NCBI RefSeq assembly: GCF_001404515.1
Contig: NZ_CXWE01000007.1
Location: 186,001-250,000, forward strand
Source: Roseibium album
GTDB lineage: Bacteria; Pseudomonadota; Alphaproteobacteria; Rhizobiales; Stappiaceae
DNA length: 64,000 bases
Reading direction: 5' to 3'
The notes under the pieces were generated by a model. That model saw nothing but the letters and a program-made list of their open reading frames with translations, made no database searches and was not told the origin of the DNA. The position numbers and the translations under genes were made by a program. Numbering within the stretch: the first letter of the stretch is position 1; every line of letters begins with the position of its first letter. Positions 34,442 through 43,094 of the stretch are shown here, one piece after another.

Positions 34442-35659
34442 TTGCGCGAGACATGGAGATGGTTCGGTCCGGCGGATCAGGTTTCACTGGACGACGTCGC
34501 CCAGGCGGGGGCAGGCGGCGTGGTCACCTCTTTGCACCATGTTGCGGTGGGAGATGTCTGGACGCCCGGGGAAATCGCCGCGCGCCAGGCCCTGATCCGT
34601 GAACAGGGTGCGCATTTGCCTGTATCCCTGGAGTGGGAAGTGGTGGAAAGCCTGCCGGTATCGGAAGACATCAAACGACAGACCGGACCCTGGCGGGATC
34701 ATGTCGAAGCCTACAAGACCAGCCTCACTCATCTCGCAGAAGCGGGCATTCGAACCGTCTGTTACAATTTCATGCCGCTCCTTGACTGGACACGGACGGA
34801 TCTTGCCTACGCCGTGCCGACCAAGGCCACCTGCATGCGTTTCGACCTGATCGATTTTGCCATGTTCGATCTATACCTGTTGAAGCGCCCTGGCGCGGAA
34901 GACAGTTTCCCTGCCGAGGTGATCGAGGTGGCGCGGCAACGTTTCATGGATGCAGATGATGGTGCCAAGCAAGCGCTCGTGCGCAATATCATCTGCGGCT
35001 TGCCGGGTGGAAACGACGAATTGACGCTGGAAGATATTCGCGGCCACCTTGAGGCCTACAAACCCTATGATCATTCCGCCCTCTGTCGGCACCAGTCGGA
35101 CTTCCTGGAACAGGTCGTCCCGCATGCGCAATCTCTGGGATTGAGACTCTGCTGCCATCCGGACGATCCGCCGTTCAGTCTTATGGGTCTGCCGCGCATC
35201 ATGTCGACCGAGGCCGACTACGCACGGCTCGTTGCGGCAGTTGATTTGCCGGCAAATGGAATAACACTCTGCTCGGGTTCACTTGGTGCGCGTGGAGACA
35301 ACGATCTTCCCGGCATCATGCGCCGGCTTGGCGCTCACGTACATTTCCTGCACCTGCGCAACGTTGCTCTGGAACATGACGAAACAATCGGTTCGTTTCA
35401 CGAGGCGGAACATCTGGCGGGAAGTGTCGATATGCCCGCCTTGATTGCAGCGGTCCTTGATGAGGAAAAACGCCGGACTTCGGAAGGGCGCGAAGACAAT
35501 TCCATTCCCTTCCGACCTGATCATGGACAGGACATTCTCGATGATCTGTCTCGCCGGGCACAACCCGGCTATCCCGCGATCGGCAGGCTGAAGGGACTTG
35601 CGGAACTGCGCGGTGTCATCGCCGGGCTGACATATGCCAACCTGCAGGAAAGCGTCTGA
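34442..35659 (+). CDS. uxuA: mannonate dehydratase
   Basis: The enzyme dehydrates D-mannonate to 2-keto-3-deoxy-D-gluconate. The 405-residue protein starts (M)RETWRWFGPAD, has VCYNFMPLLDWTRTDL (about 115-130), CCHPDDPPFSLMGLPRI and the C-terminal RPDHGQDILDD, all diagnostic. The start is TTG 34442, supported by a near-perfect AGGAGGG seven bases upstream and by the usual family N terminus; an in-frame ATG at 34379 would add 21 atypical residues. It is divergent from the GntR-TRAP-dehydrogenase operon. No uxuB or kdgK gene is in the window. Confidence 0.95.
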   Translation: MRETWRWFGPADQVSLDDVAQAGAGGVVTSLHHVAVGDVWTPGEIAARQALIREQGAHLPVSLEWEVVESLPVSEDIKRQTGPWRDHVEAYKTSLTHLAEAGIRTVCYNFMPLLDWTRTDLAYAVPTKATCMRFDLIDFAMFDLYLLKRPGAEDSFPAEVIEVARQRFMDADDGAKQALVRNIICGLPGGNDELTLEDIRGHLEAYKPYDHSALCRHQSDFLEQVVPHAQSLGLRLCCHPDDPPFSLMGLPRIMSTEADYARLVAAVDLPANGITLCSGSLGARGDNDLPGIMRRLGAHVHFLHLRNVALEHDETIGSFHEAEHLAGSVDMPALIAAVLDEEKRRTSEGREDNSIPFRPDHGQDILDDLSRRAQPGYPAIGRLKGLAELRGVIAGLTYANLQESV

Positions 35660-35691
35660 TGAGAGTCACTGGAGGTCCACGATAGAGTGGG

Positions 35692-36504
35692 TCACTCCAC
35701 CTGGGCAACAGCCCTCAATTCGCTGATCATGCGTGCATTGTCGAGTGCAATGACACTCTGATCGGCAAAGGTCTGGGCAAGTGCCGTCACCTGCGCATTG
35801 AAGGGTCTGACCTGCTGCCTGTAGATTGTGAAGGCGCCGACCAGGCTGTCGCCGGAGAGCATCGGAATGGCAACGAAAGATCGGGCGCCGCCAAGATCAG
35901 CTGTTGCGGCACGCAATGGATCTTCCGTGCGATAAAGCTCTTCCGAGCGGACATCCACAATGTTGATGATGTCCTGCACCGTTTCCATTCGTCCCAGTCC
36001 GGTTTCCGCACTCACGGCAAACACACCTTGCGCCTCAAGCCAGTCCTTGAACTCTGCGGGAATGCCCCGCGAGAACCTGGCCGAGAACCGTCTGTTGCGG
36101 CGATATTCGAAGAGTATGCCGAATTCCGCATCGCATAGTATCAGGGCGTGACCCAGGATTGCGGCCATCACATCGTCAATGTCACCGCGCGACCTGCTGA
36201 TGATCCTCAGCACCTCGCTGAGCGCCTTCTCCCGCCCGATTGCTTCTTCCAGGCTGAGTGCCAGTTCGGAAATCACTGCTGCATGGTCGCTCTGGTTCAT
36301 TTGTTGCCGGCCTTTGCCTTCAAGGCGCGAATGCAATTCCAGCTTGGAGGAAACTTCCAGTTTTCGGTAGATCGCGGCCAGATGCGTTCGCACGGTTGAG
36401 GGTGCAATATGCAGCCGTTCGGCAATCGCGTGATAGGTTTCCCCATGCGCATAGCAACGGGCGATTTCCAGTTCGCGCGGGCTCAAACTCTTTTCAGGCT
36501 GCAC
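35692..36504 (-). CDS. N-terminal LuxR-type HTH plus GAF domain protein
   Basis: The 270-residue protein has an amino-terminal LuxR helix-turn-helix (residues 6-62, LSPRELEIARCYAHGETYHA and STVRTHLAAIYRKLEV), a short linker helix and a GAF domain (about 85-255) ending QSVIALDNARMISELRAVAQVE. In longer relatives that last segment leads into a histidine-kinase or cyclase catalytic domain; here the stop comes directly after it. It may be a stand-alone ligand-responsive regulator or a truncated form. It is divergent from the MFS transporter gene. Confidence 0.8.
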   Translation of the reverse strand: MQPEKSLSPRELEIARCYAHGETYHAIAERLHIAPSTVRTHLAAIYRKLEVSSKLELHSRLEGKGRQQMNQSDHAAVISELALSLEEAIGREKALSEVLRIISRSRGDIDDVMAAILGHALILCDAEFGILFEYRRNRRFSARFSRGIPAEFKDWLEAQGVFAVSAETGLGRMETVQDIINIVDVRSEELYRTEDPLRAATADLGGARSFVAIPMLSGDSLVGAFTIYRQQVRPFNAQVTALAQTFADQSVIALDNARMISELRAVAQVE

Positions 36505-36671
36505 GCAACAACGCCTCCGACATTTTTCTGCTCATCCTGCGTCACTCCAATGTGGCAGCAATACCGCATGTAGTGTAGCCGAATACAGCAAGGTGCCGGA
36601 CAATATACTGCATCTGCACGATACCGCGGCTTGCGAGACGTCCCTAAGCTTGGGTAGCGAGGGGAAATGCA

Positions 36672-36770
36672 ATGACCAGACAAAGGGTTTCAACGGACCG
36701 GTACCATGCCCGCCGGCGCGAATTTATCGCGAAGAACACAGGTTCCGCTCACGTGACAGGGGCGGTGTGA
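36672..36770 (+). CDS. possible 32-codon leader peptide before the MFS gene
   Basis: An ATG at 36672, preceded by GAGGGG, opens a 32-codon frame (MTRQRVSTDRYHARRREFIA and onward) whose TGA overlaps the MFS ATG by one base (TGATG). The arrangement would couple translation of the transporter to the leader. The peptide is basic and not recognised. It could also be chance, or an N-terminal part of the transporter lost through a frameshift. Confidence 0.3.
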   Translation: MTRQRVSTDRYHARRREFIAKNTGSAHVTGAV

Positions 36771-37948
36771 TGCGTTGGCGAATGCTGGCGCTGCTGTTCT
36801 TCGCGCGCATTGCCCTCGGATTTCAGTTTCAAACGGCCGTATCCGTAGGTGGCGACCTCGTCACGGCATTTGAACTGGACTATTCGGAAGTCGGGATACT
36901 GATTGGTCTTTTCATGGCCCCTGGCCTGTTGCTGGCCTTACCGGCCGGGGCATCGGGGCGGTTTCTCTCCGACCGAATGCTTGCGGTCTCCGGCCTGGGC
37001 GCGCTCGCCCTCGGTGGCCTCGTAAGCGGGCTTGGACAGGGACCTGTCACAATCGGTGTTGGCAGGTTGCTTGCCGGAGCAGGCTTTCTGTTTGCGACAC
37101 TCTACTTCACCAAGATGATCGCCGACTGGTTCGAAGGCCGGGAAATTTCAACCGCGATGAGTATCCTTGTCATGAGTTGGCCTTTCGGTATTGCCATGGG
37201 GCAGGTGGGACATGTCTTTCTGGCCGATCTCTTTGACTGGCGCGTGCCGTTTTTTGCAGCCTCCATGTATTGCGGGCTTGCTGCGGTCGGCGTCCTGGCC
37301 TTTTATCGGCCGCCACCGGAACGGACCGTCGCAACTGGCCGCAGCTCCGGCAGGTTGAACGGTCGGGAATTGCAGCTGGTCCTGCTCGCGGGAACAGCGT
37401 GGGGGGTCTTCAACGCCGGTTATGTTGCCTACCTCTCCTTTGGACCTCGGATGCTGGAAGAGCTTGGCCATTCTCCGCTGCAGGCCGCGGCGCTGGTGAG
37501 CATCGCCAGCTGGATCATGATCGTCTCGGGCGCGATTTGCGGTCAGGTCGTCGACCGCTTCGGGCATCGTGATCTCATTCTGATCGTCTGCATGGCGAGT
37601 GCCGTTGCAGCTTTATGGCTGGTTGGCACGTCCGGTGCCGGGCTCGCTGCAAGTCTCCTCTTCGGGCTTGTCGGCATGGCGCCCGCCGGTGTCATCATGG
37701 CACTTGCCGGCGAAGCGGTCCCACCCGCGCGGCGGGCGTTTGGCATGGGCGTCTTTTTCACGGTTTACTACGCGATCATGGCAGTTGGGCCGCCTGTCGC
37801 CGGATGGATCTATGAGTCGGCAGGAACCGCAGGGGCTGCGCTTGCCTTCGGTATGGTCCTGTTTGCGCTCGTTGTTCCCGCCGCACTGTTGTTCCGATTT
37901 GTGCGACAGAGAGACGGACCTGATACATCGAGGAAGGGAATTGGATGA
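36770..37948 (+). CDS. major facilitator superfamily transporter
   Basis: The 392-residue protein has about twelve membrane segments and the MFS architecture, resembling cyanate/nitroimidazole (CynX/NimT)-type or oxalate/formate-like members; GVGRLLAGAGFLFATLYFTKMIADWF lies at TM4. The ATG at 36770 begins at the first membrane helix (MRWRMLALLFFARIALGFQF). Its end overlaps the DUF1185 gene by four bases, so the two are coupled and the transporter probably serves the same pathway. The substrate is not evident. Confidence 0.82.
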   Translation: MRWRMLALLFFARIALGFQFQTAVSVGGDLVTAFELDYSEVGILIGLFMAPGLLLALPAGASGRFLSDRMLAVSGLGALALGGLVSGLGQGPVTIGVGRLLAGAGFLFATLYFTKMIADWFEGREISTAMSILVMSWPFGIAMGQVGHVFLADLFDWRVPFFAASMYCGLAAVGVLAFYRPPPERTVATGRSSGRLNGRELQLVLLAGTAWGVFNAGYVAYLSFGPRMLEELGHSPLQAAALVSIASWIMIVSGAICGQVVDRFGHRDLILIVCMASAVAALWLVGTSGAGLAASLLFGLVGMAPAGVIMALAGEAVPPARRAFGMGVFFTVYYAIMAVGPPVAGWIYESAGTAGAALAFGMVLFALVVPAALLFRFVRQRDGPDTSRKGIG

Positions 37949-38487
37949 ACATTCGAAAGACGCTTGTGATCGAAGAGATCGTCGAAACCGATGAATTTGG
38001 AGTGGCTTGCGATCCTTTGAAGCGTATGGCGGCACTCGCCGTTCTGCAAAATCCTTTCGCCGATACCGATGCAGACGATCTTTCTGTGCTGTTTGAAATG
38101 GGTGCGGAACTCGGCGAAAGGCTTGCCGGAAAAATCATGGAACGATTGGGCAGCGCGCCGACCGGCTACGGCAAGGCGGCAATCGTCGGGACTGGAGGTG
38201 CCGCTGAACATGGTGCCGCGCTTTTGCATCCAGGACTGGGCAAACCCGTTCGTGCCGCAATTGGCGGCGGCAAGGCGCTGATGCCTTCCAATGTGAAGGT
38301 CGCCGCCGCAGGTGCAACGATCGACCTGCCGCTTGGCCACAAGGACGAAGCCTGGGCGTTCAATTTCATTGACACAATGACGCTCTGCTTCGCCGACGCA
38401 CCACGTGCGAACGAGATTGTCCTCTGTGTGGGAATTGCTGCTGGTACCCGTCCACGCGCCCGGGTCGGAGAGGGGCCTCGACCTTAG
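37945..38487 (+). CDS. amino acid synthesis family protein (DUF1185)
   Basis: The 180-residue protein matches the DUF1185/AA_synth family: MNIRKTLVIEEIVETDEFG at the start, TGYGKAAIVGTGGAAEHGAALLHP (about 73-96) and GGGKALMPSNVKVAAAGATID (about 107-127). These small proteins are of unproven function and are often encoded beside amidohydrolases, amidases or transporters. The ATG overlaps the MFS stop (ATGA). The remaining 193 bases before the next gene hold nothing I recognise. Confidence 0.8.
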   Translation: MNIRKTLVIEEIVETDEFGVACDPLKRMAALAVLQNPFADTDADDLSVLFEMGAELGERLAGKIMERLGSAPTGYGKAAIVGTGGAAEHGAALLHPGLGKPVRAAIGGGKALMPSNVKVAAAGATIDLPLGHKDEAWAFNFIDTMTLCFADAPRANEIVLCVGIAAGTRPRARVGEGPRP

Positions 38488-38680
38488 GGAGAAGGTAAGA
38501 GGGTTTTGGTCCGGTGGCCGGATTTTCCCGGTGCCGGAACAAGGTCTCCTGTCCTCTGCCCTGCAGCCGGAATTCAAATCGGTGACAGAGAGTGGCGACA
38601 GCTGCAGTTTCCTTGAGGGGAAGTCGCGGGGTCCCTTGAAAGATCCGCAGGGCTTCATTCGTCGGCAAGGATTGGAAGCT

Positions 38681-39082
38681 TCAACGGTGTGGGATGAGTT
38701 TGACCGCCATCATGCTGATCAGTGACCAGCAGAAAGTGCGAAACGTCATCGCCACGACGGTGCGCATTTCGAAGGCTCCACCATCCAGAATATGCACGCC
38801 GAGATACGCGAAAACCGCCAGGATCGCCAGCAACAGCAGGACAGAAGACTGAACTGCCCAGTATCTGTGCGCCCAAAGCCCAAGGCCTGTAAGTACATAC
38901 CAGAACCCCGAAACAAAGTTGAACCACAGGACAGTCTGAACCACATCTCCGAAATTCGAACGGATGTCTTCACTCGAAAACAGAGCGGTGCCGCCGGACA
39001 GGATTGTCAGAACTCCGAACAGAACCGCAAATCCGGCTGCAAATGCGAGCGGATCGGACAGCTTGCCAGGTCGCGACAACAT
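38681..39082 (-). CDS. four-helix membrane protein of unknown function
   Basis: The 133-residue protein has four hydrophobic segments (about 15-33, 50-68, 75-93 and 105-125). I do not recognise a family. GAAGGAAGA precedes the ATG at 39082. It stands alone between the DUF1185 gene (convergent) and the fasciclin-RTX gene on the same strand. Confidence 0.6.
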   Translation of the reverse strand: MLSRPGKLSDPLAFAAGFAVLFGVLTILSGGTALFSSEDIRSNFGDVVQTVLWFNFVSGFWYVLTGLGLWAHRYWAVQSSVLLLLAILAVFAYLGVHILDGGAFEMRTVVAMTFRTFCWSLISMMAVKLIPHR

Positions 39083-39264
39083 GGTTGGTCTTCCTTCGGG
39101 AAAATGCCTTCCGGACCGGGTGCCGGTTCCTGATGCTACAGCGTGCAATACCTCATTGCGAATTGCGGGTGTGCGGCATTCCAGCGCGATCACTTTTCCG
39201 GTGCCGGTGCCGTTGACGGCGCAAACGCTGCTGCACACAGGCGCTGAAAAAGCGTTGAGAGCTT

Positions 39265-39297
39265 GCATCGGCCGGTTCTGTTGAGGCCGGCCGATGC
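39265..39297. other. strong stem-loop downstream of the fasciclin-RTX gene
   Basis: GCATCGGCCGG (39265-39275) and CCGGCCGATGC (39287-39297) form an eleven-base perfect stem with an eleven-base loop, 35 bases beyond the fasciclin-RTX stop. In the direction of that gene the T-rich stretch lies before the stem, not after it, so it is not a textbook terminator. It may stop transcription without a U-tract or protect the mRNA 3' end. Confidence 0.55.
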
Positions 39298-39332
39298 CAA
39301 AAAAACGTACCGGACATTCAGCGGTGCATTTC

Positions 39333-40523
39333 TCAGACGCTGAAAGGATCGTCGTTCACGAGGAACTCGATCGCCGGCAGAAGAGCTGCCGGGTCGACAC
39401 CGGAGGGGATCCCGTTGAGTTCGATCGTTCCCGTCAGATGGGTGATCAGCAGATCGCCATCTCCGGAAGCGCCGAGGGATACGGCGGCTTGCAGGCCATC
39501 TGCGACGGGATCGGTATCGAATTCAAGAAGGTCGGTGAATTGAAGTCCCGGATCACCGGTTGCGGCGATCGCATCCAGAACGACCGGATCGCCGTCCCTC
39601 AGATCGAGCACCAGCTTATCGCGCTTGGCGTTGAAGTCCGCAACCACGTCGTGGCCTTCTCCTTCACGGAAAGGATTGAAGACGAAACTGTCGGCGGAAC
39701 GGCCGCCGACCAGGAAATCGTTCCCTTCCTCCCCGACCAGAATATCCTTGCCGCGTCCACCATTCAGGTAGTCGTTGTCAGCGCCCCCTTCCAGCGTGTC
39801 CTTACCACGACCGCCGAACAGGTAGTCGTTGCCGTCACCACCCTTGACCAGGTCCGATCCGCGTCCACCGAAAATGATGTCATGTCCGCCAAGTCCGTTG
39901 GCGATGTCGTCACCTTTGCCAAGAGAGATGAAGTCGAAGTGATCTGAACCGATGACCGCGTCAGGGCCACGTCCTGTAAACAGGAACCCGCCCTTGGCGA
40001 AGGTAATGTCATAGGGCAGAAGGACATTGTCGATGACATGAATGATGCCGTTTTCTGCGACAATGCCGTTCTCCGAACCAGCCGGGTTGGTCACCGCGGG
40101 ATCGGCAAAGCCGGGGTCCTTGTCGCCAAGCGAGAGGCCACCGTGTGAGCTGTCCGGCTTGATTGTTTCGCCCGAGAGGGTTTCAACGGTATTGGAACCC
40201 GCAACGGCGCTGCCATCCAGAGCATCCCCGGCGATATGATAGGTCAGAACCGACTTTAGGAAGGAGGTTGGATCGTCTGAAGGTGAAAGCAGCTCCGAAG
40301 CGGCAATCAGTGCCGGCACGACTTTGGATTCGTCCGAGCCCACGCTTGGATCGAGCGCATTCGCCAGATTCAGAAACGCCTGGTCGGTTGGCGCGAACAC
40401 AGTGAGGCTTGCGTTCTTGTCGCCTGCCGCATTCGCGAGATCCGGAAAGGCACCGAGTGCCGCCGTCAGAATTTCAAAATCGGAACTTCCACTTGCAATA
40501 TCGAGGATCGTGTTTGTAGGCAT
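39333..40523 (-). CDS. secreted fasciclin (FAS1) plus RTX-repeat protein
   Basis: The 396-residue protein has an N-terminal FAS1 adhesion domain (about 5-172, LTVFAPTDQAFLNLA and LTYHIAGDALDGSAV, ending GIIHVIDNVLLP), then a run of calcium-binding RTX nonapeptides (about 185-275, units such as GGDGNDYLF, GGRGKDTLE, GGADNDYLN), and a C-terminal region of about 110 residues that includes an RTX-linked segment DSFVFNPFREGEGHDVVADF. There is no N-terminal signal peptide, consistent with type I secretion through a C-terminal signal. It probably acts in surface adhesion or biofilm. No type I secretion genes are nearby. AGGGAG precedes the ATG. Confidence 0.88.
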   Translation of the reverse strand: MPTNTILDIASGSSDFEILTAALGAFPDLANAAGDKNASLTVFAPTDQAFLNLANALDPSVGSDESKVVPALIAASELLSPSDDPTSFLKSVLTYHIAGDALDGSAVAGSNTVETLSGETIKPDSSHGGLSLGDKDPGFADPAVTNPAGSENGIVAENGIIHVIDNVLLPYDITFAKGGFLFTGRGPDAVIGSDHFDFISLGKGDDIANGLGGHDIIFGGRGSDLVKGGDGNDYLFGGRGKDTLEGGADNDYLNGGRGKDILVGEEGNDFLVGGRSADSFVFNPFREGEGHDVVADFNAKRDKLVLDLRDGDPVVLDAIAATGDPGLQFTDLLEFDTDPVADGLQAAVSLGASGDGDLLITHLTGTIELNGIPSGVDPAALLPAIEFLVNDDPFSV

Positions 40524-40763
40524 TTTTTTGCGCTCCCTACTTGCGCCCCATCGCGGATGTTTACGGTTGGTCGCCGGAATGGTTTGTTCATCATGCTGAA
40601 TTGCTGATCACAGTCGCGTGAAGAAGTTCGTTGTAAGCCCGTGCTGTTTTTCCTGGCTGAGGGAAAGAATACCAAAACGCCTTGAAAAACTTGAACATCT
40701 ACATCAGGTTATGAGCGGTCCCTGTCCCGCGGCAGGTGAGAAAAGACTTGTCTGGAGCAGATC

Positions 40764-41078
40764 ATGTATTTGGCGATGAACCGGTTCTCTATTCTGAAAG
40801 GCCAGGAGGAGGCTTTTGAAACAGTGTGGCGGGAACGCGAATCCAGACTGTCCGATGTGCCTGGTTTTCAAAAGTTTCATTTGCTGAAAGGGGCTTTCGA
40901 CGAAGACGCCGGAACGACCCTTTACGCCACCCACACGATCTGGAGCAACCGAGAGGATTTCGTCAACTGGACAAAGTCGGAGCACTTTCGCGAAGCCCAC
41001 AAGAACGCGGGCGGGAACAGGCACCTATATGCAGGTCACCCCAAATTCGAAGGCTTTGAAGCGGTTCTGAGCGAATAG
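40764..41078 (+). CDS. IsdG/HmuQ-like heme-degrading monooxygenase
   Basis: The 104-residue protein is an antibiotic-biosynthesis-monooxygenase fold member close to rhizobial HmuQ/HmuD. The IsdG-type catalytic triad is visible as N6 (AMNRF), W69 (VNWT) and H79 (REAHK), where H79 would bind heme iron. It would open the heme ring to release iron. GGAGCAGATC precedes the ATG. No heme uptake genes (hmu/bhu) are in the window, so it stands alone here. Confidence 0.8.
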   Translation: MYLAMNRFSILKGQEEAFETVWRERESRLSDVPGFQKFHLLKGAFDEDAGTTLYATHTIWSNREDFVNWTKSEHFREAHKNAGGNRHLYAGHPKFEGFEAVLSE

Positions 41079-41298
41079 AGCGTCGGGTCGTTTATGGATT
41101 TTTGGCGCGCGAAACCCACCCGAGGTCTCGGGACAGACCTGCGACACCCAAGCAGATTTCAGACGTTTGTTCCGGTCAACCTAAATGGACGCGGCGCATG
41201 AGGCGCGATCATGCGAAGCGGCGGCATCGGTGTTCTTGATCAGCGATCTTCCACCGATACCGCAGCGGTCTCATGAGCCGGAGCTATTGGCCGGTGGC

Positions 41299-41760
41299 TT
41301 ACTCTGACGCTTTCGCGGTCAGATTTTTCAGAGCACCGGTCATCTTGCCGATGCTGGGGTGGTCGGCCGGTAGGCCATGTGCCGCTGCAAGGGACGCAGG
41401 AGCGTGGTAAACGAGGATCGTGCCGTTGTCGGTTTCGATGATCGCCACGCGAATCGGCAGGTCGAGGCCGGCTTCGGGGGCGTCCCGGATCACCGGTGTT
41501 CCTAGTTTCGGATTGCCGAAGATTACAACCTGGTTTGCCGGAATTTCCATATCGACGCTTTTTCCGCCGGCAGCATGGTCAACACGCGCAAAAACCTTCG
41601 CCCCTGCCTTTTCAACCGCGGCAACGAGATTGTCGGCGGTCTGTTTGACCGAGTGCGGGCTCGGAACTTTCACAAGATCGGTGTCGGCGGCTTTTGCGAC
41701 CATGGCCGACGACGTGAGAAACAGCGCGAGGAGGAGTGATTTGAAAGCAACATTCAGCAT
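41299..41760 (-). CDS. DUF302 domain periplasmic protein
   Basis: The 153-residue protein has a signal peptide (SLLLALFLTSSAMVAKA, cleavage about residue 24) and a DUF302 domain (about 40-140) with VFARVDHAAG, VVIFGNPKLGTPVI and ALDLP-like blocks (here AGLDLPIRVAIIE). The family is small and of unknown function, perhaps binding small ligands in the periplasm. It stands alone, divergent from the DUF3429 gene. Confidence 0.85.
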   Translation of the reverse strand: MLNVAFKSLLLALFLTSSAMVAKAADTDLVKVPSPHSVKQTADNLVAAVEKAGAKVFARVDHAAGGKSVDMEIPANQVVIFGNPKLGTPVIRDAPEAGLDLPIRVAIIETDNGTILVYHAPASLAAAHGLPADHPSIGKMTGALKNLTAKASE

Positions 41761-42077
41761 GTTCGTCTCCAGATAGAATGATCATTAATGGCGGGCAGTT
41801 TCATTCGGAGATTGTCTCTAAGGCCAATCACACTTTTATGAGCGGAATGAAGCCATATTGCGGAGAGCGGAACAACGGCCGCTCAATTGCAGTGTCTAAT
41901 GCAATGATCGGGTGTTGTCGAAGATCCGGGAGCCACGTTTCACGTATATCGCACGCCTCAGCGAAGCTGCTCGCCATCTGCAAGCCCGGGAACCGGGTTC
42001 GTTGTTCGAGTTTTTGCGCCGGAAGATGAAATACCGGAAATGCCGTGCGGTGGTCTGACCAGTGGAGAATACAACCG
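41761..42077. other. divergent intergenic region
   Basis: This 317-base stretch separates the DUF302 gene from the DUF3429 gene. Short open frames here lack ribosome sites and recognisable products. I see no clear promoter hexamers or strong inverted repeats. Confidence 0.5.
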
Positions 42078-42557
42078 ATGAATTCGCAAACCGCCGCATC
42101 GCAATGCACTTCCAACGGCGCCTTCGTCCCGTCCCCGGCAATATGGCTCGGCGGTGCTGGTGTTGTTCCATTCCTTGCTTGTGCACTGCTTGCACTGCTC
42201 GGCCCGGAACCCGGAGCGTCATGGGCGGCTCAGGTGATGGTCTGCTATGGAGCAGTGATTCTGTCCTTCCTCGGCGGTATCCAGTGGGGTCTTGCAACAG
42301 GATCTGCAGATCCGACCGATGTCCAGACCAGACGTCTCGGTCTCAGTGTGCTTCCGTCACTTGTCGGATGGGGCGCCTTGCTCCTGCCTGTGTTATGGGG
42401 GCTGCTGGTGCTTTTGACAGCATTTGCACTGGTTCTTTTTCTTGACCTTCAGGCGACGCGGCGCGGTGAGGCTCCCGCCTGGTTTCCCAGGCTCAGGGTC
42501 CCGCTAAGTGTGGCGGTCATGGTGTCTCTCGTATTCGGGGCAGTTGCTTCAGTCTGA
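42078..42557 (+). CDS. DUF3429 family membrane protein
   Basis: The 159-residue protein has five hydrophobic helices and the DUF3429 hallmark AVILSFLGGIQWGLA (about 60-75) with the loop RRLGLSVLPSLVGW. Function is unknown. The ATG at 42078 has GGAGA upstream; an in-frame start at 42045 is weaker. Its last nine bases overlap the 3' end of the convergent AhpD-like gene. Confidence 0.82.
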   Translation: MNSQTAASQCTSNGAFVPSPAIWLGGAGVVPFLACALLALLGPEPGASWAAQVMVCYGAVILSFLGGIQWGLATGSADPTDVQTRRLGLSVLPSLVGWGALLLPVLWGLLVLLTAFALVLFLDLQATRRGEAPAWFPRLRVPLSVAVMVSLVFGAVASV

Positions 42558-42899
42558 TGCAGTCAGGCCGTCGAAAGCAGCAAGGGCTTCCGATCCATAG
42601 ATCATTGATGGGCCGCCGCCCATATAGATTGCAACACCGATGACTTCCAGAATCTCCTCCCGGCTGGCCCCAAGACGTGCGGAAGCGCGGGCATGGTAGG
42701 CAAGGCATCCATCGCAGCGGGCGGTGATGCCGATTGCCAGCGCAATAAGTTCCTTGGTCTTTGCATCAAGCGCACCGTCCTTCATCGCGCCGGCTGCAAG
42801 GGCTGCAAAACCCTCTGCAGTATCAGGTGCACCTTTCCGGACTTCCGCCATCCGGCCATCGGTCTGGGTGATGAACTTTTCCCAATCAGCTACGGCCAT
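42549..42899 (-). CDS. carboxymuconolactone decarboxylase/AhpD-like protein
   Basis: The 116-residue protein has the AhpD-type redox motif C62-D-G-C65 followed by His69 (ARCDGCLAYHARA), with the upstream Glu of KELIALAIG. This is the peroxidase-like branch of the family rather than the lactone decarboxylase, so an antioxidant role is likely. It is convergent with, and overlaps, the DUF3429 gene by nine bases. Confidence 0.87.
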   Translation of the reverse strand: MAVADWEKFITQTDGRMAEVRKGAPDTAEGFAALAAGAMKDGALDAKTKELIALAIGITARCDGCLAYHARASARLGASREEILEVIGVAIYMGGGPSMIYGSEALAAFDGLTASD

Positions 42900-43072
42900 T
42901 CCTGCCTCTCACTAGTTTCAAATGTTGGAAAGTATGGTGGAGGATTGCGGCCGATTATGCGTTGATGTGCGTCAAGGCCTGGTCTGTCAGAGAGTCAGTG
43001 AGCCGTCGCGAACCGGAGAGGGTGTCCACGGGATCACGCTTTCGTGAATTGTAGTACAAGAGGAATGGTTTC

Positions 43073-43094
43073 ATCTATCTATCAATAGATAGAT
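43073..43094. promoter_or_regulatory. perfect 10-bp-arm inverted repeat upstream of the cupin gene
   Basis: ATCTATCTAT and ATAGATAGAT flank a two-base centre and form a 22-base perfect palindrome, 89 bases before the cupin gene. Symmetry and position suit a dimeric regulator. No regulator gene adjoins it, so the binder would be encoded elsewhere. Confidence 0.4.

Noticed and set aside
35660..35691. terminator between convergent uxuA and the HTH-GAF gene
   Set aside because: The 32-base gap has only weak partial symmetry and no T-tract.
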